Shown here piece by piece: positions 40,901-64,000 of a DNA stretch of 64,000 bases. The position numbers and the translations under genes are program-made. Numbering within the stretch: position 1 is the stretch's first letter; every line of letters starts with the position of its first letter. Source of the DNA: Atrina japonica. Its lineage: Eukaryota > Mollusca > Bivalvia > Pterioida > Pinnidae. Below the pieces are notes generated by a model. That model was not told where the DNA came from. It ran no database searches and was given only the letters and a program-made list of their open reading frames with translations. The stretch lies in the NCBI GenBank assembly GCA_030159075.1, contig BROG01000130.1, positions 992,001 to 1,056,000 of the forward strand, given 5' to 3'.

Positions 40901-43900
40901 AAGTGAAAATAACCAGGGCAAAGGGGGAAAATAACCAGGTATACAGCAGTCATTGTAATTTTTACTGCATGACATTAAAAGTTTTCAAATTAGTCAACTA
41001 AAGTTCACCATCTCAATAGAAATGGTAGATTTAAACACTAACATTAGCCAAGTTTCACTGTCCTATAGCTCAGACATAGTTGTCTAAAGTTGATTTTTTA
41101 AACTTTAAAGATGAATTCAACGATGCATGTACATATAATATATACGATGTACTTCTATAGAGAAGTCCCTTAATAAATCCAGAAATTCTCCGAGGTGAGA
41201 TTGAAATATAAACTAAAATCCAATTCATGGACAAGTAGGCCCAAGGACAATTCGACCCAGGATCACTTGTCCCATTTATAGGACAACTGGCCTTGAACAT
41301 TAGACAACTCGAACCCATGTATTAGACATGTCAGCCCTAAAAATTTGGGCAACTTTCGTCCAATGTACAGGACAACTTGGTCCTTATTTTCTGTCACAGT
41401 TGTACATGCATTAGATATGGTGGCTGATTTGTGCCATCTCAACTTTTTGACTTTTTGCCCCCAAAATGACTAATTAGCGACTTTTCGCTTGGAGAGGCAA
41501 AAAGTAAAAAAAACTTGCTAATTAATGACCTTTCGCCTCCAAAACTCATTAATTTCTGAGTTTTTACTTTTCGCCTCATCAATTACCTAATTAGCGGGAT
41601 TAAGTTTAAACATATTTATTGAATGATTAATACATACAATTACAATAAGAAATCAGGGATTTGGAAACAAGTGAACTGATTGTATAAATCAAGCTCCTTA
41701 TACACTGATGCGCAATCAAAATACACTGTAGATGATTCAAAACAGAATTGATTTAGGGGGAAATTTAATGTTAGAATGAAAAAAAACAATGTATTATATA
41801 TAAATAATAAAAATATATTGTGGGATTTTGGGGGGAAAGTCACTAATAAGCAAGTTTTTGACTTTTTGCCTCATCAAGCGAAAAGTCTAATTTGCAAGTT
41901 TTGGGGGCGAAAAGTCGAAATGTTGCTAATTAGCAGGTTTTGGGGTGAAAAGTCACTAATTAATGAGTTTTCGACTTTTTGTCTCGCCAAGCGAAAAGTT
42001 GCTAATTAGTGAGCTTTGGGGGAAAACGTAGAAATGGCACAAATTAGCCACTATAATTAGACAACCAGAATCCATATCATTCCACGACACTACTTGTAGA
42101 TATTACAATAATCAATGATTTGATAGCTGTTATTAATAATAACATTATTAGTGTAGTTACACCAAAGAACCAGTTTCTGTTTGAGCATTCTTTTTCTTGT
42201 ATTACATCGTATGTTAGGTTTGAAATGTATACTGCAAATTGTACTTAACCATGATTGTCGTTATACTTTCTTTAATATGTGCCTGCTATATTGAAAAATA
42301 AATAAAAAAGAATATATACATATCAAAGTCATTAATTTCATTTCTCTTATTTTTCGTACTTACTTTACTTTTGAAAAATTAGGGAGCACATAAAATAAAT
42401 AATGATTTGATAATAACAGTGTTGTATGTTACCTCTATATTACTGCTTTGTTGGCGTTTTTAAAAAGAGCTGTGGCATAGCTCCATACCCCTACACGCTG
42501 TCTTGCCATAACGTACACATCAAAGAGTTTAAAAAAATAATTGATGCCAGAAAATGAAAATCTCTGATGTTTCTCAATAAAAAATGAACAAAATACAGTT
42601 TTGCTAATTTGCTTTTCAAACCAATTTCAGGCCCTCAGAACGCACCATTTTCCATCTTTTCAGAAAAAAAATATTGGGGGCATCCCTCCCCCAATCTCCC
42701 TCATCATACTCTGTGTGCTCTGGATCATTCTAAGCCCCAGAAAAGTATAATGATACCAGTAGTGATTACATGTATTTCAGTGTGAGTGATAATTGTTCTT
42801 CAGTAATAATCAGATAAGATATTTTATACAAGACTGAAATTTTGACATAAGTCTGAAATTGCTTAAAACCATGAAGCCAAGTGACATATATACGTATACC
42901 TCAGTATATATAAATTAATTTCTTTGCTGTTTGTAAGAAATAATCTACGAAACTAAAGATCAGTAACTATTATGTATACTTAAAAACAATCCCCTTCCAT
43001 GCGAAAAAGTGGTGACAAGATAAACAATAAATTTTTTTTGTAAAAATATGTTTATTACATGTACATGTACTGTCGTATCTCAGAACCTTGACATAAGTCA
43101 AATATTTCTCTGGGATACATATTTTTTGGCTGCACGATTTACCCCAAAAGACCCAAAATACAATCAAATCAAAATAATTTTGCATTAATAATCATTTTAA
43201 ATGTATTTTCTTCTATATAAATATTTCATAGACAGCTAGAAATAAATCAACAAATCAACATTTATCAACTCTCGCACAGAACTTACAGACACTGGCATTT
43301 AGTAAAATGAAGAGCCAAATTGGTCTTCTGAAATTATTCGTTTTTACAATTCTTGCGATATTCTTCCTATATTATGTCAAATTTATAACATACAAATTCC
43401 ATGTATTATGGAATATGTATTAAATGTCTTTATCATGCTATATAAAGTAACATTCTGATAGATTTTAAAATGTCATTCTGACTGTAATATGATTTCAAAA
43501 ATACATTGTGAAATTGGATAAAATGACATTATCAAAGTCAAAAACATCTACAGTCATAAAAATTATTCATCACATTATATTAAGATTGCTAAAATTGGTA
43601 CCTTATAAATGTTTTCAGGTTTTTAAGGTCTTTTGGGGTAAATTGTGCTGTCCCATATTTTTAGGGCTGAGTTGTCTCAAGTTCAGGGCTGAGTTGTCCT
43701 ATAAATAGGTTGAGTTGTCCTGTGCCGAGATGTCCTAGGGTCGACTTGTCTGTATATCCTAAAATTCATGTGTTTTCCTGATGTCATGGTTTGAACCTGG
43801 GCCTTCTTTAATCTGTATAGATGCTCCATGAGTGAGCTACATGGTCCCCATTGATTACACTCTACACTGTTTTTTCTTGTTCATCCCATAATAAAATTCA

Positions 43901-44637
43901 AAAAAGGCTCGTGAGACTATTGACTTTAACTTATTCTAATTAGTGTGGAAAATTTGAATGGCCAAACTGGGAGTCATACCTGCTCTATTTGGGAAAACCA
44001 GCGATATATATAGCTAATATATGTTAGCTTTATACACATGTATATCGCTGGGAAAACTATGACAGTATTTTCTAGGGAAAACAGTCTTAGATGCCTGTAA
44101 ATTCCACACTAAAACCAATGATCCCATTATACTGTCTACCCACTGAGCTACCTGCCTCAGCATAAAGAGTAATCAGCTACCATTATGCATGCAGTGTTAA
44201 TGACAATGAGATATATACATAGAGGCAAATAGCATTTTGTTCCAATCCAGTGATAAGCATCAACCAATCAATATTTGCCATTTGTACGTTTTCCCTTGTG
44301 ATAAGATAACAATTCCCGCCTGGCAGTAAATTAATGTATAACCAAAATATATGCATTCCATGACAAAATTACAAATTCATGTCATTCAATCATTAAATTT
44401 CTTTCTTGTAAATAAAGACAAATGTAAGTGAAGATGAAATGAAAGTAGACAAAATTTCTGAATGCATTCGTAAACGCTAAGATGTAGGTCAAATTAATCA
44501 TCCGGTGTCAATACAATGAATTTACCTTCACATAACGATGGAAGTTTCACGGCAGGATCATCTTCGTCCTTTTCTGCAGCAGCAACAACAAAATACAAAA
44601 CAACGCAGGCAATCACCTTATCATTCGATAACTTCAT
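30324..44637 (-). CDS. CNPY3/4-like: Canopy-family ER chaperone (CNPY3/4-like), 7 coding exons
   Basis: Exons on the minus strand, in order: 44637-44526, 38062-37945, 37031-36891, 35180-35096, 34773-34656, 32263-32180, 30388-30324. All have GT/AG junctions and compatible phases, giving 240 aa. The start [21 protein letters not shown] is a signal peptide; an in-frame upstream Met at 44679 would spoil it. The mature protein opens with [15 protein letters not shown]. Exon 3 carries [21 protein letters not shown], which I recognise as a canopy signature. Exon 5 has [17 protein letters not shown]. Cysteines at 36, 39, 91, 153, 181 and 193 give the six-Cys saposin-like pattern. The basic/acidic tail ends in GRDEL, a KDEL-type ER-retrieval signal. 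Family knowledge: vertebrate CNPY3 and CNPY4 (PRAT4A/B) are ER proteins that help Toll-like receptors reach the surface. Whether this holds in molluscs is inference. Choosing between CNPY3 and CNPY4 is not possible here. Confidence 0.92.
30484..30604. repeat. (CT)n/(CTGT)n microsatellite, CNPY intron 6
   Basis: About 120 bp of ct dinucleotides with interspersed ctgt tetramers. It lies about 95 bp on the intron side of the acceptor of CNPY exon 7. Confidence 0.95.
30853..30982. mobile_element. Near-perfect palindrome, about 130 bp (MITE-like hairpin), CNPY intron 6
   Basis: The arm pairs are gattattacatggta with taccatgttataatc, cacatatcatat with atatgatatgtg, and caatatcagacagagggc with gcccgatgtctgatattg. 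The hairpin has a very short loop at about 30916-30922. Structure fits a MITE. No target duplication was established. Confidence 0.65.
31350..31786. mobile_element. Degenerate TA-flanked DNA element, CNPY intron 6
   Basis: The left end is cagttgactctagatacctc directly after TA. The right end, read in reverse, is gtgactcttgatggctcg before TA-rich sequence. Internal motifs such as tcgaacttcgaggtttcgag resemble Tigger/pogo-type non-autonomous repeats. The ends match only partly. Confidence 0.4.
31789..31925. repeat. (TA)n microsatellite with CA/TG blocks
   Basis: About 135 bp of ta dinucleotides with cacacaca and tgtgtgtg segments. It adjoins the degenerate TA-flanked element in CNPY intron 6. 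Confidence 0.95.
34741..34945 (-). repeat. Triplicated acceptor end of CNPY exon 5
   Basis: On the minus strand the start of exon 5 (first base 34773) and its acceptor are repeated twice upstream in intron 4. The shared plus-strand block catcttcataatcctctgct plus aatttgtaa occurs at about 34741, 34839 and 34908. The copies keep a TAG acceptor (cta at 34774, 34872 and 34941 on +). Spacings of 98 and 69 bp differ because the intervening intronic sequence differs in length. Confidence 0.88.
36180..36360 (-). mobile_element. SINE body fragment in CNPY intron 3
   Basis: On the minus strand it contains gagtcccaatggaaccagag, then tgtgagaaagtttgccagtt and the tail-side ggccccccaccgtatgac. This matches the order in the 46548 family. 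The tRNA head is decayed. Confidence 0.5.
38085..38250 (-). repeat. Dispersed repeat beside CNPY exon 2, second copy at 27100-27270
   Basis: The minus-strand blocks are gtctcatggatgacatg, gcttcagttatttagct and ttaaattagccctctcgtc, then gggagcaaaaactaccaggtat. All recur in the same order on + at 27133-27262. This is a dispersed mobile-type repeat. Confidence 0.6.
38511..40866. repeat. 37-bp satellite array, about 63 units, in CNPY intron 1
   Basis: The unit consists of gggtatatcaatgggttg followed by aatacagtatggtgattta (37 bp). Variants include ggatacagt, gagttgaat, attaatg, atttatg and actgtatagtg. A block of variants around 39124 (tatttatgagttg, then caattggttg, then tacaatatgg) recurs around 40046, about 922 bp or 25 units later. 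This points to a higher-order duplication. There are no unique spacers. The array lies about 450 bp intronic of exon 2. Confidence 0.95.
41218..43765. mobile_element. Candidate element bounded by about 150-bp inverted repeats, CNPY intron 1
   Basis: The left block (41218-41400) contains ggacaattcgaccc, tttataggacaactggcc and tcagccctaaaaattt. The right block (43615-43765) is its reverse complement in the same order: aatttttagggctgag-like, tcctataaatagg, gggtcgacttgtc. A further related fragment (accccaaaagacccaaaata) is at about 43141. No coding capacity is seen between them. They may be two independent inverted copies rather than one element. Confidence 0.4.
41418..42057. mobile_element. Foldback-type element with long inverted arms
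   Basis: The arms at 41418-41600 and about 41825-42057 are inverted relative to each other, with termini tggtggctgatttgtgccat against atggcacaaattagccacta. Both arms are built from short sub-repeats such as gctaattagcgacttttcgc and gcgaaaagtc. The centre (41601-41820) is unrelated AT-rich DNA. Structure fits a foldback MITE. Confidence 0.7.
43770..43866 (-). mobile_element. tRNA-like SINE head, minus strand
   Basis: The minus strand reads ggggaccatgtagctcactc with a B-box-like ggttcaaacca. It is not a foldable intact tRNA gene as far as can be seen, and is best taken as a SINE head. It lies in CNPY intron 1. Confidence 0.4.
43920..44165 (-). mobile_element. tRNA-like SINE remnant, minus strand
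   Basis: The minus-strand head is gaggcaggtagctcagtggg followed by gatcattggttttagtg. The B box is degraded. The downstream body ends before 43920. It lies near the 5' end of CNPY intron 1. Confidence 0.4.
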
Positions 44638-44639
44638 TG

Positions 44640-45021
44640 TGTCTGTCAATTCAGCACATGTCAATGTTGTACTTGCCAACCGGGAAGAAGGAAGCGATTA
44701 ATCTGACCTATGCCCTTTGAACTTTCGCTTTAATCATAATGCGCTTCAAAATATAAATGAATCAATAATAAAACACTATATTTTTAGACTTCAAGTTATT
44801 ATTAATCAAATATGAAAATCCAATATTACTTATTTGTACTACTTAGTAAAATCATGACAGAAAATAATATATCTGTGTAATTATTATTAGGAAATCAATA
44901 TGTTGTGCATCACAGTCGTTCATCACAGAACGAGCACCAGCCCAGCGCACTTGGACCAACCAGGAAATAGGACAAAGACGTGAAAAATTCGTGTAGACTG
45001 CCCAGAGTCCGCGAATTTGAG
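44640..45021. promoter_or_regulatory. Probable shared divergent promoter of CNPY (-) and ARPC1 (+), with ARPC1 non-coding exon 1
   Basis: The CNPY start codon (minus strand, 44637) and a candidate ARPC1 first-exon donor (tttgag|gtaata, GT at 45022-45023) are less than 400 bp apart and point away from each other. The stretch at about 44900-45020 is richer in G+C than its surroundings and contains CpGs. ARPC1 coding starts after an acceptor at 45865, so an upstream untranslated exon is required, and this is the most plausible place for it. No TATA element is asserted. The start sites are inferred. Confidence 0.5.
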
Positions 45022-45875
45022 GTAATATCATTTAAACATAAAACGCACTTGTTATTTTTATTTTTGGTCTAGTTTTAGAGTATTGGTACAAAGTGTTAAA
45101 TTTACAGAAGCGAAATGTTTAACGTATTTTTAGATAATTGCCTCCCTTGATTCCTTGAGTACATGGGCGTTTCACAGTCTTTTTTCAGTTGAAGACAGGG
45201 AAATTACACATTGTAACATTAGCCAAGTATGATACTAAGTTCATTCAGAAATATATGAAATAAGTGGTCATATATAATTGTAAATTTTCAGTGTTCAGAA
45301 AAAAAACTGTTGGCTGCAAGGGGCAGATAATTGCCACACCCCAAATTCACTTTGTTCTTTTTATTGTATACTTTTAATTTTAGACCAGTTATAATATAAC
45401 AGAGTGGTTCACGTCAAGTATTTGACCCGAAAATTGACAGTTGTTGTCAGATATATTCCAAATAAACTTGAATATTGTGTTGATTTGAAATATGATTCAT
45501 TGATTGTATATATGTGACAGTCATTGATGATTTTGGATAAATTTGAAATTAACTTAATAAAAACAGCTTGCTTTTTCAATATTTTGCTCATTCTGATTGT
45601 GCTATGCTTACCTGTGTTTATTTGTATATTAATTAATTAAGTTAAGTTCCAATTCTTCTTTCATCAAGTTATGACAGACCTTGCTGAATAATCTAGCACA
45701 AACAAAAGGTTGATGGCTATTTCTATATTATTTATGTGTATAATATCCTCCTTTACCCAATTACAATAAGATGCCCTTGTTCAAAATTTTATTTCCATAT
45801 TATTGAGCATTATGATACTTAACATTTACATGCATTTAAATATAATTAAACATTTCATTTTTCAGAGAATAGAAA

Positions 45876-58881
<13,006 letters not shown>

Positions 58882-59114
58882 AGAATACATACCATGTCTT
58901 TCAAACCAACATTCTATACAACAGAAACAACTCTGTCGCTTAAACCATTATATATTCATTTTTTATTGTTTACGAAGAACTTTACAAATATCTCATGTAT
59001 ACAAAAATTACATACATTCTTAATAATTTTGCAAATAGAAAATTTGAACTCTGTTGAAGGAAAATCTTATGTTATGATTTTATTTTCTTAATGCTTGTAC
59101 ATGTATGATTGAGC

Positions 59115-59120
59115 AATAAA
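59115..59120 (+). terminator. ARPC1 polyadenylation signal (aataaa)
   Basis: A canonical aataaa lies 234 nt after the ARPC1 stop, in the context gattgagcaataaattgg. It is the first good hexamer downstream, so a cleavage site near 59135-59145 is expected. This gives a short 3' UTR. Confidence 0.6.
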
Positions 59121-59589
59121 TTGGTTACCTGAATATTTCGTTTCGCACTCTTTATTGAAATGGCATACCAGGTCCGTTATCATCAAGAACTGCAGTGGTT
59201 GGCTTGTTAAACATGTTAAAAGGAATATTCACTACTGGATAGTTAGACAAGTTGTTTAATCAACATGTATTAGTCTACTTGCATAATTTGTTTTGAATTA
59301 AACTGGTCTCTTTACATACTGATACCTGGTACATGTATATGGGTATACAATTGCAAGACATTTGTTTAAATTCATTAAAATGTGATCCTTATTCCAGTTA
59401 TTAAAATGTGGATAATGACTTTTGTCAAAACAAAACTGAACAGAACATAACTTTATATCAAACTCAGATCATAAAATATGACCAATAAGTGTAACAAAAT
59501 GAATAAACAATCTAAGATGGCTTAAGAAATTCATGTGAAATTTGCAGTAAAATTAACAGGACTAATAATGATTCATAATAAGCTGGATA

Positions 59590-60000
59590 CATTCATTTTT
59601 TTTTGTAAAAGAGGTTGATTATTTGTATTAAACAGATCATACAACTTAATAGTGTTTACTCTTTTGTGGTAATATGTTGGTAAAAATCGCATTCATATTG
59701 ATTTGAAATATGGACATTCAAACGTGTAATGAAATTCATCACCAATCACTTGATTTTCACATAAATTACAAAATCTTTTGAACTTTTCTATATTTTTCCA
59801 ATGACCAGTTTCAATAGGTCGACGATGATTTGTTGTCCTGAATTTTGAAAAAGTTATTTTTTGTTTTTTCGACAATAGAAGAAGGTATAGTTCCAGTTAA
59901 AACTGATCTTAAATAATTCTATTGAAAAGTGATATAGGAGAATCATAAACATTGTCATGCCAGTGTTGTAGATATTGGTCCTTACGCTTTTGTAAAATGA
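59590..60000 (-). pseudogene. Non-LTR retrotransposon relic (reverse-transcriptase C-terminal region)
   Basis: On the minus strand, two frames together resemble the C-terminal end of LINE-type ORF2 proteins of invertebrates. The first is KRKDQYLQHWHDNVYD (about 60000-59910). The second is SKFRTTNHRRPIETGHW followed by FCNLCENQVIGDEFHYTFEC (59875-59693), a Cys/His-rich motif (C-x2-C...H-x4-C). Frameshifts and stops separate the pieces and no polymerase core remains. It lies about 0.5 kb beyond the ARPC1 polyadenylation signal. Family assignment is from motif memory only. Confidence 0.6.
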
Positions 60001-60549
60001 ACTTGGGGGGGGGGATGCATTACTTTTGTTATTATTATTATCTTTATTATTATTTTTATTTTATTATTATCGTAATTTTAAGTAATAGGACTTATCCACT
60101 TATAACGAAATCCTGTGTCATTCAAAAGTTGTTTGACACACAAAAGCCATTTGTTTTCTTGAGTATGTAAAATTTACTTATCGAGCAAACAGTCATACAA
60201 TTTAAATGATAACTTTCAGTTTCACCTGTTATAAGTCTGGACCAGAAATTAATCAAACTACCCGAGTTGGTGTCATACACCATGTAGACTGACAGGCAAT
60301 AAGACAGAGTAATAAAAGTTTCCTAGTTATTTTACATCCTCTAATTTGACCTGACAGCAAACATTCTTCTCAGTTCCAAATGGTCATTTTTTAAAAATTA
60401 CTGGTCATTCCAGCATAGCATTTACTAAGAATCATAAGAAATATGTCGTGCAAGTTTTGTTGATGTATAAGTGAACCTGACCTCAACTAATCATATTAAC
60501 TGGTTGCTAGCACTGGGGAGATGGCATAAACTGTCCTCTACTTTGACAT

Positions 60550-60580
<31 letters not shown>

Positions 60581-60797
60581 GCCTTTCCTTGTTGATGGAA
60601 AAAAAACCAAAAACAATATGTTTTTAATATTTATTGATGAAAACCTTGTCATATCCAAGTTGTAGAAAGTAACAATGTAGGAAAATGATAAAAAATATCA
60701 AAACACCAAAAACATGCACATATGTACATACAAATGGGTTTAAAAATTCACTCCAAAAATTTCATATGAGTTAAAATGAATTCCACTGAGCAAAATG

Positions 60798-60840
<43 letters not shown>
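60550..60840. repeat. Microsatellites (TA)n(CA)n and (TC)n
   Basis: Short ta/ca runs at 60551-60580 and a tc dinucleotide tract at about 60801-60839. The DNA between is AT-rich and unrecognised. Confidence 0.9.
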
Positions 60841-60843
<3 letters not shown>

Positions 60844-61478
60844 TATTTACTTTATTAGAAATCCTGATTTATAGTGATATATTTTGTATTTTGTTTGTGG
60901 TTTTCTCTCTTCTTCTGGTAAATATCCAGTAGCATAGTTTTCATACTTAAAGGTTTCACAAAAAAAATTCAGCATGCATCAATTAAAATGTATAACAATT
61001 ACATTGCATTTCAGGAGAAAGTTTGCACAAAAGCCAGTTAAATTTAACTGACAGTTCTAGAAAACACTTACTAAAAGTAGGAATTTTTGAGAGCTTAATT
61101 GTTAGTTAAACTAACTTTGTGCAACTCGGTCCAGATTTTTGTGCTAGGTGAGATGGGTACCATGAAGATATTTAATTAAACCCAACACTCTGTATATACA
61201 AACTGTCCATAACAGCAAAATCAAAATTTAACAAGTAATGTCAAAAAAGTTTTCAAGTGATATAATTTAAACAAAAATCACAATGAAACTGGTGCATTAA
61301 CACTATACAAAATAGCTGCATATATTGTATCATTTTAGAATGCAGAAAAATAATGAAAACATCAAATACAAATTATACTGAATGGTATACAGCAGTATGA
61401 AAATTAACCTTGGTATATATTGTTTTTATTTCAAGATTGCAAGTTATGAAAAAATTACAATGAATTTGAAAAAAATGC

Positions 61479-62095
61479 GATATATATGGGTGATTTGATA
61501 AATTCAGTTTAACCTACTTGTAATATTATCATAATACCTATATATTTAATTGTTAACTTAGCAGTGATATATATGTGTGATTTGATAAATTCAGTTTAAC
61601 CTGCTTGTAATATTATCATAACACCTATATATTTAATTGTTAACTTAGCAGTGATATATATGGGTGATTTGATAAATTCAGTTTAACCTGCTTGTAATAT
61701 TATCATAACACCTATATATTTAATTGTTAACTTAGCAGTGATATATATGGGTGATTTGATAAATTCAGTTAAACCTGCTTGTAATATTATCATAAACACC
61801 TATATATTTTAATTGTTAACTTAGCAGTGATATATATGGGTGATTTGATAAATTCAGTTAAACCTGCTTGTAATATTATCATAACACCTATATATTTAAT
61901 TGTTAACTTAGCAGTGATATATATGGGTGATTTGATAAATTCAGTTAAACCTGCTTGTAATATTATCATAACACCTATATATTTAATTGTTAACTTAGCA
62001 GTGATATATATGGGTGATTTGATAAATTCAGTTTAACCTGCTTGTAATATTATCATAACACCTATATATTTAATTGTTAACTTAGCAGTGATATT
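61479..62095. repeat. 87-bp minisatellite, 7 copies
   Basis: The unit includes gatatatatgggtgatttga, taaattcagtttaacctgc, ttgtaatattatcataacac and ttaattgttaacttagcagt. The start of gcagtgat recurs at 61561, 61648, 61735, 61824, 61911, 61998 and 62085 (87-89 bp apart). Copies are nearly identical, so the array expanded or homogenised recently. Confidence 0.95.
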
Positions 62096-62099
62096 AACT

Positions 62100-63215
62100 G
62101 ACACCTGATGAAGCAACAAATTCCAGATTATTATAAATTGTAGCATATATATGACAAGTAGCTGAGAAGTGAATTAACATACCAAGAATTCTATATACAT
62201 TGTATTTACATAGACGTTTTTATTGTATTATCAACTGATACATCATAATTCATTAATACTAGCATTAAGAGAATTAGAATCATAATTTCTATTACCTTCA
62301 CAGAACTATTAAGTTATATTAAGTAAAATACTAACATCTCATTGACCATCATATTTCCATACCTGACAAAGGTATAGAATCCTAAAGGCAAAATCTATCG
62401 ACTATATAACCTTTAATCACACACTGTGTTTCAATTATAATGAATGTCAGCTGACCATTGATTCTGATATCAAACCTTTACCTTCATCTGGAAGATAATC
62501 TTACAAGAAAAATAATTATCTTTTATATTTTGTTGAAATATATATCATTTGTATAAAAACTTTATTGGAGTAAACCGATTGATCCAGATCAAATAAGTGC
62601 AAATGTATCACAAAATATATAAAAACATGCCAAATCTCAACTTTTAGAAAACTATGTAAAAAAAATTATCTACTAAAGCCAGACAATAACAAATAATGTG
62701 CATAGCAATGAGTGCATACAAATGTATGGATACACAAAAAAGAAAATATATTTCTAAAATCAGTCTTTAAAAAACTCCAATATTCAAAACATGGTTAATA
62801 ACATTTGCTTGTGATATCAACAGTTTATTACATAATGAATTGTGTGTGTGTAGGTTTCTATACTTTGTTTTCAATAGTTGCAATACATGTAGATTTTAAC
62901 ACTTTGTTCTAAATTGTTACAGCACTTGTAGATTTTAATATGCCTCTGACAACAGTTCAAAACAAATATCTTTCTACTTCACATACTTGAAGTCCTATGA
63001 ACTGATGTTTATACTCCTATCTACAGCATTATTTAAAACATTCATCAGCAGTAACATAATGAAATAATAAAGATAAAGAAAGCTTTTTGACCAATATCCA
63101 AGAAATCTTTAAGAATTTCCAAATTTCTACATAACAACTACTTCTTCCGATCAGATTTTGGTCAAGATTTCTTTCATAACCATTCAGTTTTGCTCTAGAT
63201 ATAGAATTTTTTTTA
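62100..63215. other. No gene or clear repeat recognised
   Basis: AT-rich DNA without a supportable exon. It could hold the 3' UTR of a gene outside the window, but nothing here proves it. Confidence 0.35.
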
Positions 63216-63221
63216 ATTATT

Positions 63222-63412
63222 GGTGATGTAATAACCACCAATGATGTAATCATCACCAGTGATGTAAAAATTACCAGTGATGTTATCATCACCAGTGATG
63301 TAAAAATCACCAGTGATGTAATAACCACCAGTGATGTAATCATCACCAGTGATGTAATAACCACCAGTGATGTAATAACCATCAGTGTAATCATTACCAG
63401 TGATGTAATCAT
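63222..63412. repeat. 18-bp minisatellite, about 11 copies
   Basis: The unit is accagtgatgtaatcatc or accagtgatgtaataacc, in mixed order. Because 18 is a multiple of three it stays open in two minus-strand frames. These are not genes. Confidence 0.92.
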
Positions 63413-64000
63413 TATGCATGAGTGCACACTAATGCTGTCTTGTACCAGTGGTGTCCATTTTAGATTTAGCTGTTCTGATGTAAAATCATATATCTGAAGT
63501 TACTCTCAGATAAACACCACTTAATACCTAAACAAACTGTTGGATCCACCTATCTGAAGCACACATCACTATAATTCTCAGTACATGCCACTGGCCGCTA
63601 TATAATACAATATAATGATATATATTGGACAGTGCCGATTAGACAGTGTTGATGTAGGGACATGGCAACTGATAAGTTGAGACAAGATATATATAAATGA
63701 ACACAAAATGAAGATTAAGGAATAACCACAACTACAGATGAAAACTATGAATGCTTTGTATATGGCACCATTCCAAGTATGCTAAGATAACGATGTTACT
63801 AAGGAAATCAGAACTTAATGATTTTGGTATATCTATTTTCCACATGTAATAACCTGTAACAAGCAATTTCAAGATCATTAGAATTTCCCTTTTATTTATA
63901 AATTTTTTCCTGATTAAATTTCCTTGTTTACCCAATACTGATAGCCCACTGTATTGCAGTACATAGCAATTCTCTGAACGTGATAAAATGGCAGTAGGAC
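63413..64000. other. No gene recognised at window end
   Basis: AT-rich sequence. No exon with splice context or recognised domain is visible. Confidence 0.35.

Noticed and set aside
44494..44679. Upstream Met (44679) as the CNPY start
   Set aside because: It would place 14 polar residues before the hydrophobic signal sequence. The Met at 44637 gives a standard signal peptide.
59693..59875. Independent zinc-finger-like gene
   Set aside because: The C-x2-C...H-x4-C motif matches the C-terminal part of LINE ORF2 proteins, and the surrounding frames are broken.
63029..63427. 132-aa minus-strand frame with MITSLVV repeats
   Set aside because: Produced by the 18-bp tandem repeat. No gene-like features in its non-repeat part.

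Overview
This is a eukaryotic window from an AT-rich, intron-rich and very repeat-rich genome. It is almost certainly a mollusc, most likely a bivalve. The evidence is the dispersed 'agctcacc...ggctcaagtgagct' family, the tRNA-headed SINEs whose bodies end in a motif meaning 'ctggacgccat...gttgagtatggcgtaaaac', and the many short-period satellites. No prokaryotic, viral or CRISPR feature is present. The species cannot be named from the sequence.

Three protein-coding genes can be rebuilt exon by exon, with canonical GT/AG junctions and consistent phase. (1) A TEX2-like SMP-domain lipid-transfer protein lies on + at 5286-17148. It has eight coding exons (926 aa) and two alternative, equally long terminal exons. 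(2) A canopy-family ER chaperone (CNPY3/4-like) lies on - at 44637-30324. It has seven coding exons (240 aa), a signal peptide, six cysteines and a C-terminal RDEL. (3) The Arp2/3 complex subunit ARPC1 lies on + at 45876-58881. It has twelve coding exons plus a probable non-coding first exon (369 aa, WD40 propeller). CNPY and ARPC1 are head to head and probably share a compact divergent promoter at about 44640-45020. TEX2 and CNPY converge on a 13 kb gene-free, repeat-laden interval at 17149-30323. The three genes have unrelated cell-biological roles: ER-endolysosome lipid transfer, ER folding of secreted or receptor proteins, and actin branching. Nothing suggests a pathway cluster.

Layout: 1-5250 is upstream repeats and a TA-flanked element. 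5255-17148 is TEX2. 17149-30323 holds the TEX2 3' UTR, then satellites, MITE-like elements and SINE copies. 30324-44637 is CNPY, whose intron 1 holds a 2.35 kb 37-bp satellite and nested inverted-repeat elements. 44640-59120 is ARPC1, with a SINE, a hAT-like element, a 29-bp satellite containing a 111-nt pure C tract, and two minisatellites built from its own exon edges. 59590-60000 is a retrotransposon relic. 60000-64000 has no recognised gene and contains 87-bp and 18-bp arrays.

The most unusual observation is that three exon-intron junctions (ARPC1 exons 5 and 12, CNPY exon 5) have been copied into adjacent intronic tandem arrays. This produces rows of decoy splice sites. At ARPC1 exon 12 the seven nearest decoys stay in frame with the exon. 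The second is the duplicated pair of TEX2 last exons.
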